This document shows positions 1 through 6,806 of a DNA stretch of 14,510 bases, in pieces. Source of the DNA: JABFSC01 sp031389045 (lineage in GTDB: Bacteria > Desulfobacterota > Binatia > Bin18); contig JANMSE010000311.1 of assembly GCA_031389045.1 (NCBI GenBank), positions 1 to 14,510 of the forward strand. The letters are read 5' to 3'. Both the position numbers and the translations under genes were made by a program. The stretch's first letter is position 1, and every line of letters begins with the position of its first letter. The notes under the pieces were generated by a model, which was not told the origin of the DNA, searched no databases, and was given only the letters and a program-made list of their open reading frames with translations.

Positions 1-111
1 GCTTGCCGGGGCAAGTGCTGCGTAGTTACGACGCGTAACCGCACAAAAACAAAGGGGGCGGTGTGCATACCGCCCCCCAATTTACGACTCTGGCATTAAG
101 TTAAGCCAGAG
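1..111. other. Cluster of four short inverted repeats at the left edge
   Basis: Four perfect inverted repeats lie in a row. They are cttgcc/ggcaag (2-7 with 10-15), gttacg/cgtaac (25-30 with 34-39, loop acg), gggggcggt/accgccccc (54-62 with 69-77) and ctctggc/gccagag (88-94 with 105-111). The second could also fold alternatively as gcgt/acgc (20-23 with 31-34). No convincing gene covers the stretch. Two plus-strand frames end early (stop at 23-25 or 36-38), so the 3' end of a rightward gene could enter from the left. What the cluster does is unknown: end of a structured RNA, a leader, or simply stacked terminators. Confidence 0.5.
46..78 (-). terminator. Rho-independent terminator, leftward, possibly bidirectional
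   Basis: A nine base-pair G+C stem (54-62 with 69-77) has a six-base loop. Read on the minus strand it is followed directly by TTTGTTTTTG, a good U-tract. It would stop transcripts coming from the two c-di-GMP genes to the right. On the plus strand the same stem is followed only by a short AATTT, so rightward termination is possible but weaker. Confidence 0.7.
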
Positions 112-163
112 TGCGATTATCAAGGATTGAGGCGTATCGGAAAAATTAAAGGAAAATCACTCA

Positions 164-206
164 ATCCCCCTCACCCTAGCCCTCTCCCAGCCGGGAGAGG
201 GAACTT
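164..206. repeat. Dispersed hairpin repeat, copy 1
   Basis: This 43-base sequence recurs at 8975-9017 in the same orientation with one mismatch (a203 versus g9014). Its right half is a nine base-pair hairpin, ccctctccc/gggagaggg with a four-base loop. The left half is an unpaired CCCCCTCACCCTAG arm. An arm plus a hairpin is the layout of REP-like dispersed elements, and CCCTCACCC...CCCTCTCCC repeats are common between genes in many environmental bacteria. This copy lies downstream of the REC-GGDEF gene. No transposase is nearby. Confidence 0.75.
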
Positions 207-277
207 CGGACCCCTCTGAACTGAAGGCCATTGCCCAATTCACGGCCCCGTCTTTTTCTCTACTCCTCGACGATAAA

Positions 278-295
278 ATGTTCCTGCGTGAACAT
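278..295 (-). terminator. Weak candidate terminator after the REC-GGDEF gene
   Basis: Here atgttc and gaacat (278-283 and 290-295) form a six base-pair stem with a six-base loop. On the minus strand it is followed by TTTTAT. It lies about 37 bases past the stop codon of the cyclase gene. The stem is A+T-rich and short, so it may not be functional. The stronger terminator is at 46-78. Confidence 0.25.
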
Positions 296-331
296 GGTTT
301 TGAAGAGAGATTCCACGGTTGTCGCCTTGTA

Positions 332-1288
332 TCAAGAAACTTTCTGGGCGGGAGCATAGACCTCAACCCGGTCTCTTCCATTACGTTTAGCGGCATAGAG
401 CGCTTGGTCTGCTTGTTCCAATAACTCGTCGAGCGATTCTGGGTGATCGGTATTCACACTGGTCACCCCAAAGCTCGCGGTCACATGAACCGCTTTCCCC
501 GCCTGGGTAAAGGACAAATCGCGGACGGCGACACAAAGTCGCTCGGCGACGAGTCGGGCTTCCGGCAATGAAGTCTCCGGCAGGAGAATAACAAACTCCT
601 CCCCTCCATACCGCGCGCACAGATCAGTTGCCCGGCATTGCCGGGCAAAGGCCTGAGCCACTTCCTTGAGGACGAAATCCCCATACGAGTGCCCGTAGGT
701 GTCGTTGACCGTTTTGAAGTGATCGATATCCGCCAACAGCACGGATAGAGCATGTTTATACCGCTCCGTCCGTGGGAGTTCTTCACGCAGGCGTTCCTCA
801 ACGCTGCGCCGATTCGCCAAGCCGGTCAACTCATCTTTACGCACAAGGTCCTCAAGCAGGGATTGTTGTGCTCGGAGCATCTTTTGATACCGAACAATAC
901 GCTCGCCGACCTTAATCCGTGCTTGCAACTCGGTCAAACTAAAAGGCTTGGTCAGATAATCGGCAGCTCCTAATTCAAGTCCTCGTACTTTATCTTCAAG
1001 TGCATCACGGGCGGAGGTAATAATGATGTGGAGATCGTGCAGGGTGGGGTCTTCACGGGCCTTCTGACAGAACTCGAAGCCATCCATTTCCGGCATCATC
1101 AAGTCAAGGAGCACGATATCGACGGATTGCCCACGAAGACGGGTAAAGGCATCTTTTCCATTCACGGCGGTGACGACGGTATAGCCCATGCTCTTGACCA
1201 TCATGGTCACCATGTCGCGAATCTCGCGATCGTCCTCAACAATGAGGACCCCCAGTGGAAGATTTGCCTCGGATATTGAGTCCACCAT
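332..1288 (-). CDS. PleD-like response regulator: receiver domain plus GGDEF diguanylate cyclase
   Basis: This 318-residue cytoplasmic protein should make c-di-GMP from two GTP when its receiver is phosphorylated. The receiver spans about residues 13-128. It has the acidic pair Asp19/Asp20, the phospho-acceptor Asp62 in LLDLMMPEMDG, Thr91 and Lys114 (LTKPF), so it looks fully functional. A helical linker (about 129-150) leads into the GGDEF domain, which opens with KDELTGLANRR. The active-site motif is GGEEF at 228-232. An RATD motif at 219-222, five residues before it, is the inhibitory I-site, so product feedback inhibition is likely. Unlike PleD there is only one receiver. No good ribosome-binding site precedes the ATG, but no other Met lies before the receiver. 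The gene lies 104 bp downstream of the REC-PAS-GGDEF-EAL gene on the same strand and may be co-transcribed with it. No dedicated histidine kinase is visible. Confidence 0.93.
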   Translation of the reverse strand: MVDSISEANLPLGVLIVEDDREIRDMVTMMVKSMGYTVVTAVNGKDAFTRLRGQSVDIVLLDLMMPEMDGFEFCQKAREDPTLHDLHIIITSARDALEDKVRGLELGAADYLTKPFSLTELQARIKVGERIVRYQKMLRAQQSLLEDLVRKDELTGLANRRSVEERLREELPRTERYKHALSVLLADIDHFKTVNDTYGHSYGDFVLKEVAQAFARQCRATDLCARYGGEEFVILLPETSLPEARLVAERLCVAVRDLSFTQAGKAVHVTASFGVTSVNTDHPESLDELLEQADQALYAAKRNGRDRVEVYAPAQKVS

Positions 1289-1392
1289 AATGAATCTATA
1301 ATTCCAAAAAGAATCTCCGGGGCATCTTCCCTTGCCAGTCGCGAGATGTCAAGAGAGAAGCCGCATCAAGCCTAGCAACGCGCACGCACGAA

Positions 1393-3507
1393 TCAGCGTC
1401 CCTGCTGTCGCGACGAAGCCGCGGTCGTCACCACTGGCGACAGTTGTCCGCCCACCGCACTGAGCCAGTGCTGCAAGGCCACGGCTGGCAATGGATGGCT
1501 GATCAAATACCCTTGCACTAGGTCACACCCTAACGCGGCCAGTGCGTCCCACGTGGCCTGATTTTCGACCCCCTCCGCAACCACCTGGAGTCCTAAATCG
1601 TGCCCAAGCTCAATCGTGGCTCGGACAATGGCGGTGTCGTTGTCATTTTTCGTCAGCCCGTGCACGAACGATTTGTCGATTTTCACGGTATCCACCGGGA
1701 GTTGCCGCAGATGCGCGAGCGACGAATAGCCCGTGCCAAAATCATCAATGGCAATATGCACCCCCATCTGATGTAAATCGGCGAGGGATTGCCGCGTCTT
1801 CTCCATATCAGCGGCAATGGCGGTCTCGGTCACCTCCACCTCCAGTGAGCCTGGGTCGAGGCCCCAGGCTGTCAGGAGCCCGGCTATACGTTGTGGGAGC
1901 TGTGGGTCTTGGAGATCGCGCATCGACAAATTCACCGCCACACGGAGGTGGATTCCCTCCCGATCCCAAACGCGGCATTGGCGAATAGCTTCGTTCAGTA
2001 CCCACTGACTGAGGGGCTTCATTAAACCCGATTCCTCCGCCAGCGGAAGAAAATCCTCCGGCGGTAATATGCCCCGCTGGGGATGCTGCCACCGGATCAA
2101 CGCTTCCACTTGATGGATTGCTCCAGACTTCATTTCCACCTTTGGCTGGTAATGGAGGAGGAGCTGTTCCTGCTCGGGGGCCTGACGCAAATCGTGCAGC
2201 AGCAGCAGACGCGTGGGATTATACAGCTCTTCTTGTTCAGGCGAGTACAGGGCATACCCAATGCCCGTGCGCTTGGCTTGGTGAACCGCGCGGGCAGCAC
2301 GCTGGAGCAAGGTATCCGCGTCTGTCCCATGTTCGGGGCAGAGGCTAATGCCGATACTGGCACTCAAGTTCACCTTATGTCCTTCAATCTCAAATGGCGG
2401 TTCCAACAGGTGTAACAACCGCCGCGCGATACGGATCGCGCCACTGGCATCCCCAATGTTCGAGAGGATCACGGCAAACTCATCTCCATTCACACGGGCA
2501 ACGGTATCGGCTTTGCGTAAAGCTCCCTGCAGTCGCGGCGCGACCTGCTGCAATAAGTAATCGCCCCAGCGGTACCCAAACGTGTCATTAATGACCTGGA
2601 AACGATCTAAATCGAGATACAGGAGGGAGATGCCTTTCTTTCCTCCTGTTTGCGCGGCGCGCACGGCAGCCTCGAGTTCGGTATCGAGCAGAGTCCGATT
2701 CGGCAAGCCGGTCAGCTCGTCGTGGAGCGATTGGTGTTTGAGCGCGGCCGTTTGTGCTTCGCTTTCGGTCACGTCATGAGCGGTCAGAGCAATCCTGAGA
2801 AGCGCTTTCTCTCCACGAAAGGCGGACCCACTTACCTCTAACCGTCGCCAATCTCCCGTGGAAGAACGTACGCGAAATTTGACGGACGGGGTTGCCCCGG
2901 ATTGTTGCGCCGCCTGATTGATCACGTCTTGAACAACGCTCACATCCTCGGGGTGCACATAGGTCAAAAAGTTCCGCCCCGCGAGGAGTTCCGGTTGATA
3001 GCCCAGCACACGCTCACTCGAACGACTCGTGTAGTGAATGGTCCCGTCTTCCGCCATAACGATGGCCAGATCATGCAAATTCTCGATAAGCGTGTAAAAA
3101 TGCTCGACTTGGGTTTTCCGCAGACGGCGATCTTGCGTATGACGTAACTCCCGCTCAATCGCCGGAACGAGCCGAGCCAGGTTCTCCTTCATCACACAGT
3201 CACGTGCTCCAGCCCTCATTACCGCCGCCCCCGCCACATCGTCCATGCGATCCACCACCACAAATAATGGCAGCTCCAGTCCTCGGGTCTGTACTACTTG
3301 GAGGGCGGCAAGGGCATTGAAATGTGGCAGCGCATCAGCGGCCAGCACGATATCCCACGCTTGCGTCTCAAGCGCGGTAGCCATGTCGTGCTCGGTCTCA
3401 ACACGTTCCCAGGTAGGCTCATAGCCGCCGTTCCGGAGTACGTTGAGCAATAAATGGACCTTCTCTATCGAGTCCTCAACAACCAAAACACGAAGCGGGG
3501 TGTGCAT
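1393..3507 (-). CDS. REC-PAS-GGDEF-EAL hybrid c-di-GMP synthase/phosphodiesterase
   Basis: This is a 704-residue cytoplasmic protein. A receiver-like domain spans about 1-125, a PAS domain about 134-250, GGDEF about 258-425 and EAL about 435-685. The receiver keeps Glu11/Asp12 and Lys107, but the usual phospho-acceptor position is Ala57, with an Asp shifted to 58, and Asp86 replaces the usual Thr/Ser. Phosphotransfer is therefore doubtful. The PAS domain (LGYQPELLAGRNF, HPEDV) probably senses a ligand or redox state. The cyclase motif is the variant NGDEF (340-344) with an I-site RKAD at 331-334, so it may be active or may only bind GTP. The EAL domain has EALIRW (468-473), Asn526, Glu561, the IDDFGTG loop (587-593), Lys609, Glu645 and Gln665, so c-di-GMP hydrolysis is likely. 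I chose the ATG at 3507 because of a strong Shine-Dalgarno site; an upstream ATG at 3540 would add 11 residues. Confidence 0.92.
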   Translation of the reverse strand: MHTPLRVLVVEDSIEKVHLLLNVLRNGGYEPTWERVETEHDMATALETQAWDIVLAADALPHFNALAALQVVQTRGLELPLFVVVDRMDDVAGAAVMRAGARDCVMKENLARLVPAIERELRHTQDRRLRKTQVEHFYTLIENLHDLAIVMAEDGTIHYTSRSSERVLGYQPELLAGRNFLTYVHPEDVSVVQDVINQAAQQSGATPSVKFRVRSSTGDWRRLEVSGSAFRGEKALLRIALTAHDVTESEAQTAALKHQSLHDELTGLPNRTLLDTELEAAVRAAQTGGKKGISLLYLDLDRFQVINDTFGYRWGDYLLQQVAPRLQGALRKADTVARVNGDEFAVILSNIGDASGAIRIARRLLHLLEPPFEIEGHKVNLSASIGISLCPEHGTDADTLLQRAARAVHQAKRTGIGYALYSPEQEELYNPTRLLLLHDLRQAPEQEQLLLHYQPKVEMKSGAIHQVEALIRWQHPQRGILPPEDFLPLAEESGLMKPLSQWVLNEAIRQCRVWDREGIHLRVAVNLSMRDLQDPQLPQRIAGLLTAWGLDPGSLEVEVTETAIAADMEKTRQSLADLHQMGVHIAIDDFGTGYSSLAHLRQLPVDTVKIDKSFVHGLTKNDNDTAIVRATIELGHDLGLQVVAEGVENQATWDALAALGCDLVQGYLISHPLPAVALQHWLSAVGGQLSPVVTTAASSRQQGR

Positions 3508-3516
3508 GTTTCCGTT

Positions 3517-3523
3517 CTCCTCC
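3517..3523 (-). promoter_or_regulatory. Ribosome-binding site fixing the hybrid gene start at 3507
   Basis: GGAGGAG on the minus strand lies nine bases before the ATG at 3507-3505. The ATGs further upstream (3540 and 3528) have no comparable site, so the 704-residue form is preferred. Confidence 0.75.
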
Positions 3524-3745
3524 ACCATGGTGGCTCTCATTAGAATAAGTGTTGCGCGACCTGTACCACCGTAGGTCTTCCGTCTTCAGGATGGCAAAAG
3601 AGCAGATACGGCTCTTCTCTTCCTTGCTGAGTGCATCGGCAAGGGAAGGAAAAGGTTTAGCATTCCCACATCGATTGGTCACCATCGCGGTTATGCGTTG
3701 CCTTCACAACCGATTTCCGTTAGGGATAACCACGCCGTACACCCC

Positions 3746-3751
3746 AAGGAG
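3746..3751 (+). promoter_or_regulatory. Ribosome-binding site fixing the CoA-transferase start
   Basis: AAGGAG lies seven bases before the ATG at 3759. The reading frame is open for a further 70 codons upstream, but that part lacks family similarity. The spacer between the two divergent genes (3508-3758) should hold both promoters, yet I find no convincing -35/-10 pair in it. Confidence 0.75.
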
Positions 3752-3758
3752 AAAAGAC

Positions 3759-5009
3759 ATGGAAAACCGCGCATCATCACTGCTCCCTGAACAATTTGGC
3801 CCCCTGCAAGGGGTTCGCATATTATCCACGGGTAGCCTCATCGCCCAACCCTACGCCGCGACGTTAGCCGCGGAGATGGGAGCGGAAGTTATTCAAGTGG
3901 AACGTCCCGGCGAAGGCGATGCGGCCTGGCGGCATTTGGGCAAGCAGCTCCCCACCAAAGATGGCAAAGGAAAAATCGCCACCACTTGGATTCAAGAACG
4001 GCGGAACGAATTCTACGTCTCCCTCGACATGAGCAAACCAGCGGGCAAAGACGTGTTCCTCAGTCTCATCAAACAGTGCGACTTGTGGATGGAAAGCTCG
4101 AAGCCCGGCTCCTACGCCAAATGGGGCCTGACCGATGATGTGGTCCTCCAAGTCAATCCGAAAATCGTCATCACCCATGTGTCGGGCTACGGACAAACTG
4201 GGCATCCTGATTATCTGGGTCGTGCTTCCTACGACATGATCGGCCAAGCCTTTGGTGGGCTGATGCACCAAACCGGTTTTCCCGATCCCGAACCGCCGGT
4301 ACGCGCCAATCCCTGGACCGCCGATTATATCACCGCCCTCTTCTGTCTCTGGTCCTCGCTCGCTGGCTATATCGCCGCGCAGCGGACCGGCAAGGGCCAA
4401 GTGATTGATGTTTCACAATTTGAGTCCATTCATCGCTTGCTCTCTGGAACGATGGTGGAATACTTCACCGATGGCTTTGTCCGAGGTCGCTCGGGCAACA
4501 AGGCCACCGCCTTCCAACCGTATGACGCCTTTCAAGCAGCGGATGGCTGGGTGGTGATTGGCGCGGTGGGCCTCGCCGTCTTTTCGCGCGTCTGCACCGT
4601 CCTGGGGCTGGACCCCACTGACCCCAAATGGCAAACCGCCTGTACCGATGTGAACTCCATCGAAGGCATTGAGTTTGACGCCCTGTTGCGGGGCTGGGTC
4701 GCCGAGCGTTCGGTCACGGAAGTCGTTGAGGGGCTCAATGCCGCGCAAGTCGCGTGCTGCCCCATTATGACCTCGAAAGACATCGCCGAAGACCCGCACT
4801 ACCAAGCCCGAAACGTCCACGTCGAATGGGAAGACGGACAAGCGGGCAAAGTCAAAGGCACTGGCATTACGCCAAAGTTTTCTCTCACGCCAGGGAAAAT
4901 CTGGCGTGGCTCGGTCCCCGTCGGCCATGACAATGAAACCATTTACACGCACTTCGCGGGACTGACACGGGGCGAGATTATGCAGTTACGGGAAAAAGGC
5001 GTGATTTAG
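3759..5009 (+). CDS. Family III (CaiB/BaiF) CoA-transferase, CaiB-like
   Basis: This 416-residue cytosolic enzyme should move CoA from one acyl-CoA to a free acid through an enzyme-bound anhydride. The family's catalytic aspartate is Asp189 in the WTADY motif. The N-terminal Rossmann-like part opens with FGPLQGVR (13-20). GAEVIQVERPG (41-51) and VSGYGQTG (141-148) are standard family blocks. The C-terminal block TPKFSLTPGKIWRG closely resembles, from memory, the end of E. coli CaiB, the carnitine/crotonobetaine CoA-transferase. Length fits the family. However, no carnitine dehydratase partner, CoA ligase, transporter or electron-transfer flavoprotein lies beside it, so the substrate cannot be named. 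It stands alone, divergent from the c-di-GMP genes and 67 bp before the DUF4139 gene. The family call is secure; calling it CaiB itself is not. Confidence 0.9.
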   Translation: MENRASSLLPEQFGPLQGVRILSTGSLIAQPYAATLAAEMGAEVIQVERPGEGDAAWRHLGKQLPTKDGKGKIATTWIQERRNEFYVSLDMSKPAGKDVFLSLIKQCDLWMESSKPGSYAKWGLTDDVVLQVNPKIVITHVSGYGQTGHPDYLGRASYDMIGQAFGGLMHQTGFPDPEPPVRANPWTADYITALFCLWSSLAGYIAAQRTGKGQVIDVSQFESIHRLLSGTMVEYFTDGFVRGRSGNKATAFQPYDAFQAADGWVVIGAVGLAVFSRVCTVLGLDPTDPKWQTACTDVNSIEGIEFDALLRGWVAERSVTEVVEGLNAAQVACCPIMTSKDIAEDPHYQARNVHVEWEDGQAGKVKGTGITPKFSLTPGKIWRGSVPVGHDNETIYTHFAGLTRGEIMQLREKGVI

Positions 5010-5054
5010 GAAGGGGAAACGGGGAAGAGGGAAAAAAGGAAAAAAGAGAAAAGG
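5008..5054 (+). repeat. Polypurine tract
   Basis: From the stop codon of the CoA-transferase onward, 46 of 47 bases are A or G; the only exception is C5020. It is low-complexity sequence filling most of the 67-bp gap before the DUF4139 gene. No terminator hairpin is visible. A function (triplex-forming tract, transcript stability) is possible but unsupported. Confidence 0.7.
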
Positions 5055-5076
5055 CCCCCGCGAAAAAGGATAAGCC

Positions 5077-6522
5077 ATGAGAAAAATCCGACTCCTGTTA
5101 CTCCTGTTACTCCCCTCCATGACTCTGATAGCCGGAGCCCAGGACAAACCCGTCCCCGGAGGGATCACCATGAGAAAAAGTGGCCTGACCGATCAATCGT
5201 CGGTAGCCCTCACCATCTACAATAGCAACATCGCCCTCGTCAAAGATCAGCGCGACCTTGAGTTGGGCGCGGGCGACAACACCCTGCAGTTCATGGATGT
5301 CGCCGCGCAAATCCTTCCCGCGACCGTCCACATCAAATCCTTGACCGATGCCCAAGGGCTGCGCGTGCTCGAACAGAACTATGAGTATGATCTCCTCAAT
5401 CCCGCCAAGCTCATGGAAAAATATGTGGGCAAAGAAATCAAACTCTTCGACAAGAACAGTTACACCGGCAAGGAGGACTGGCTCGTCGGCACTCTCCTGT
5501 CGGCCAACGGCGGCTACGTCTACCAGATCGGCAACGAAATCCACATCAATCCCCCAGGGCGGGTGATTCTGCCGCAGGTGCCGGAGAATCTCATCGCTAA
5601 GCCCACGCTGGTGTGGCTCCTCCACTCAACGAAAGCCGGGAAGCAAAAGATCGAAGCTTCCTATCTGACGAACAAAATCACCTGGCAAGCGGACTACATC
5701 ACCGTCCTCAGCGCGGATGACAGCAAAGCGGACCTCACCGGCTGGGTCACGATCGACAACCAGTCCGGGGCGACCTATCAGAACGCGACCCTCAAGCTCG
5801 TCGCCGGAGATGTGCATCGCGTCGAACCGGAGAAAGTCTATGCTCGCACCATGGCGATGGAAGCCGTGCCCGCCTCCCCACCTCCGCAATTTCGCGAGGA
5901 AGGGTTCTTTGAGTATCATCTCTACACCCTCGACCGACCAGCGACCGTCAAGGAGAACCAGACCAAACAGATGACGTTACTGTCCGCCACCGCCATCCCG
6001 GTCCTCAAGCGGCTCATTTTCCGGGGACAACAGGACTACTTCTACAATACCTATGAAGAAGGAAGTTTCTCCAAACAGAAAGTGAGCGTGTCCTTGGAGA
6101 TCGACAACACGCAGAAGAACAACCTGGGGATGCCGCTGCCGAAAGGCACCGTGCGCGTGTACAAGGCCGACAAGGATGGGAGTTTGCAGTTCATCGGCGA
6201 GGACGCTATCGACCACACGGCCAAGGATGAGAAAGTCACCGTCAAAATGGGCGAAGCGTTTGACGTTATCGGTGAGCGCAAGCAAACCGACTTCAAGCGG
6301 ATTGCCGACACCATCTCGGAGACCGCCTGGGAAATTGCCTTACGCAATCACAAGGATGTCCCCGCCAGTGTGCGCATCATCGAACCGGTTCCGGGTGACT
6401 GGGAAGTGTTGTCCGCCTCGCACAAACACGAGAAAGCCGATGCCCACACACTGCACTTTGATGTCACCGTGCCCGAGGACAAGGAGGTCAAAGTGACGTA
6501 CCGCGTGCGGGCGAAGATGTAG
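5077..6522 (+). CDS. Exported DUF4139 domain protein
   Basis: This 481-residue protein has a clear Sec signal peptide (MRKIR, a leucine-rich core, cleavage near AGA-QD at about residue 21), so it is probably periplasmic or surface-exposed. The body matches the DUF4139 family as I know it. It has an early strand VALTIYNSNIALVKDQRDL, then SYLTNKITWQADY (about 195-208), LTGWVTIDNQSG (about 220-231) and LKLVAGDVHRV. Late blocks such as NLGMPLPKGTVRVYK and DFKRIADTISETAWEIALRNHK suggest the usual beta-sandwich C-terminus. No catalytic residues or metal site can be recognised, and the family's biochemical role is not established. The start is supported by AAGGA seven bases before the ATG. It follows the CoA-transferase gene closely, but the purine-rich gap gives no evidence for or against co-transcription. 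Confidence 0.88.
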   Translation: MRKIRLLLLLLLPSMTLIAGAQDKPVPGGITMRKSGLTDQSSVALTIYNSNIALVKDQRDLELGAGDNTLQFMDVAAQILPATVHIKSLTDAQGLRVLEQNYEYDLLNPAKLMEKYVGKEIKLFDKNSYTGKEDWLVGTLLSANGGYVYQIGNEIHINPPGRVILPQVPENLIAKPTLVWLLHSTKAGKQKIEASYLTNKITWQADYITVLSADDSKADLTGWVTIDNQSGATYQNATLKLVAGDVHRVEPEKVYARTMAMEAVPASPPPQFREEGFFEYHLYTLDRPATVKENQTKQMTLLSATAIPVLKRLIFRGQQDYFYNTYEEGSFSKQKVSVSLEIDNTQKNNLGMPLPKGTVRVYKADKDGSLQFIGEDAIDHTAKDEKVTVKMGEAFDVIGERKQTDFKRIADTISETAWEIALRNHKDVPASVRIIEPVPGDWEVLSASHKHEKADAHTLHFDVTVPEDKEVKVTYRVRAKM

Positions 6523-6677
6523 GCGGGCAGCACTAGGGACCGGGGAACAAAGCGCACCATCCCTCTTATTTCCTCTTTTTTTGTAACTTTTGACTTTTAT
6601 TTTCCACCCGTTCCTTCCGCCTTTCCTTAGACTCTCTTCTAGCTTGTAGGGCGCGCTGCACGCACCATGCCCTCTAT

Positions 6678-6698
6678 TTTCGCCTTTCGCCTTTCGCC
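6678..6698. repeat. Tandem heptamer TTTCGCC, three copies
   Basis: Three exact copies of TTTCGCC run head to tail and are followed by the related TTTTGA. Short CTTTTGCC-type tandem tracts are common between genes in some environmental bacteria and vary in copy number by slippage. No function is evident here. Confidence 0.75.
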
Positions 6699-6795
6699 TT
6701 TTGATTTCTGCTCCCCGCCTTCCGTAAAAGTCTCCCTTGTTTGTCCCTCCCCTGAGGGGTACCCTGTCGAAACAAAATGATGTGGCAGTGCGGAA

Positions 6796-6801
6796 AGGGA
6801 G
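6796..6801 (+). promoter_or_regulatory. Ribosome-binding site selecting the start at 6807
   Basis: AGGGAG lies five bases before the ATG at 6807. An in-frame ATG at 6777 has no such site and would put ten charged or polar residues before the signal peptide. Confidence 0.65.
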
Positions 6802-6806
6802 ACCTC

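Larger units (their letters stand above)
6523..6806. other. Low-complexity spacer between the two exported-protein genes
   Basis: This 284-bp gap is strongly pyrimidine-rich on the plus strand, chiefly at 6561-6640, and contains a small tandem repeat at 6678-6698. A weak palindrome, cccct/agggg (6749-6753 with 6755-6759), lies 48 bases before the next start. I see no terminator with a U-tract, no convincing promoter and no believable gene. A minus-strand open frame runs in from the right but looks like a shadow. Confidence 0.6.

Noticed and set aside
157..396. 79-codon minus-strand open frame covering the hairpin repeat
   Set aside because: It runs through the dispersed repeat and past the cyclase stop codon, has no ribosome-binding site, and the repeat-derived peptide end is a typical spurious translation.
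1347..1352. Perfect TTGACA on the minus strand between the two c-di-GMP genes
   Set aside because: At a 17-base spacing the -10 position reads GAAGAT, a poor match, so a promoter for the REC-GGDEF gene cannot be claimed.
3549..3758. 70-codon N-terminal extension of the CoA-transferase frame
   Set aside because: A good ribosome-binding site precedes the ATG at 3759, and the extension has no family similarity and lies where divergent promoters are expected.
3864..4952. Two long minus-strand open frames (178 and 179 codons) opposite the CoA-transferase gene
   Set aside because: They lie wholly inside a gene with strong family similarity. Open antisense frames are expected from its GC-biased codon use, and the translations show no recognisable motif.
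5107..6285. Minus-strand open frames opposite the DUF4139 gene
   Set aside because: These are shadows of a well-supported gene with a signal peptide; no start signals or family similarity are seen.
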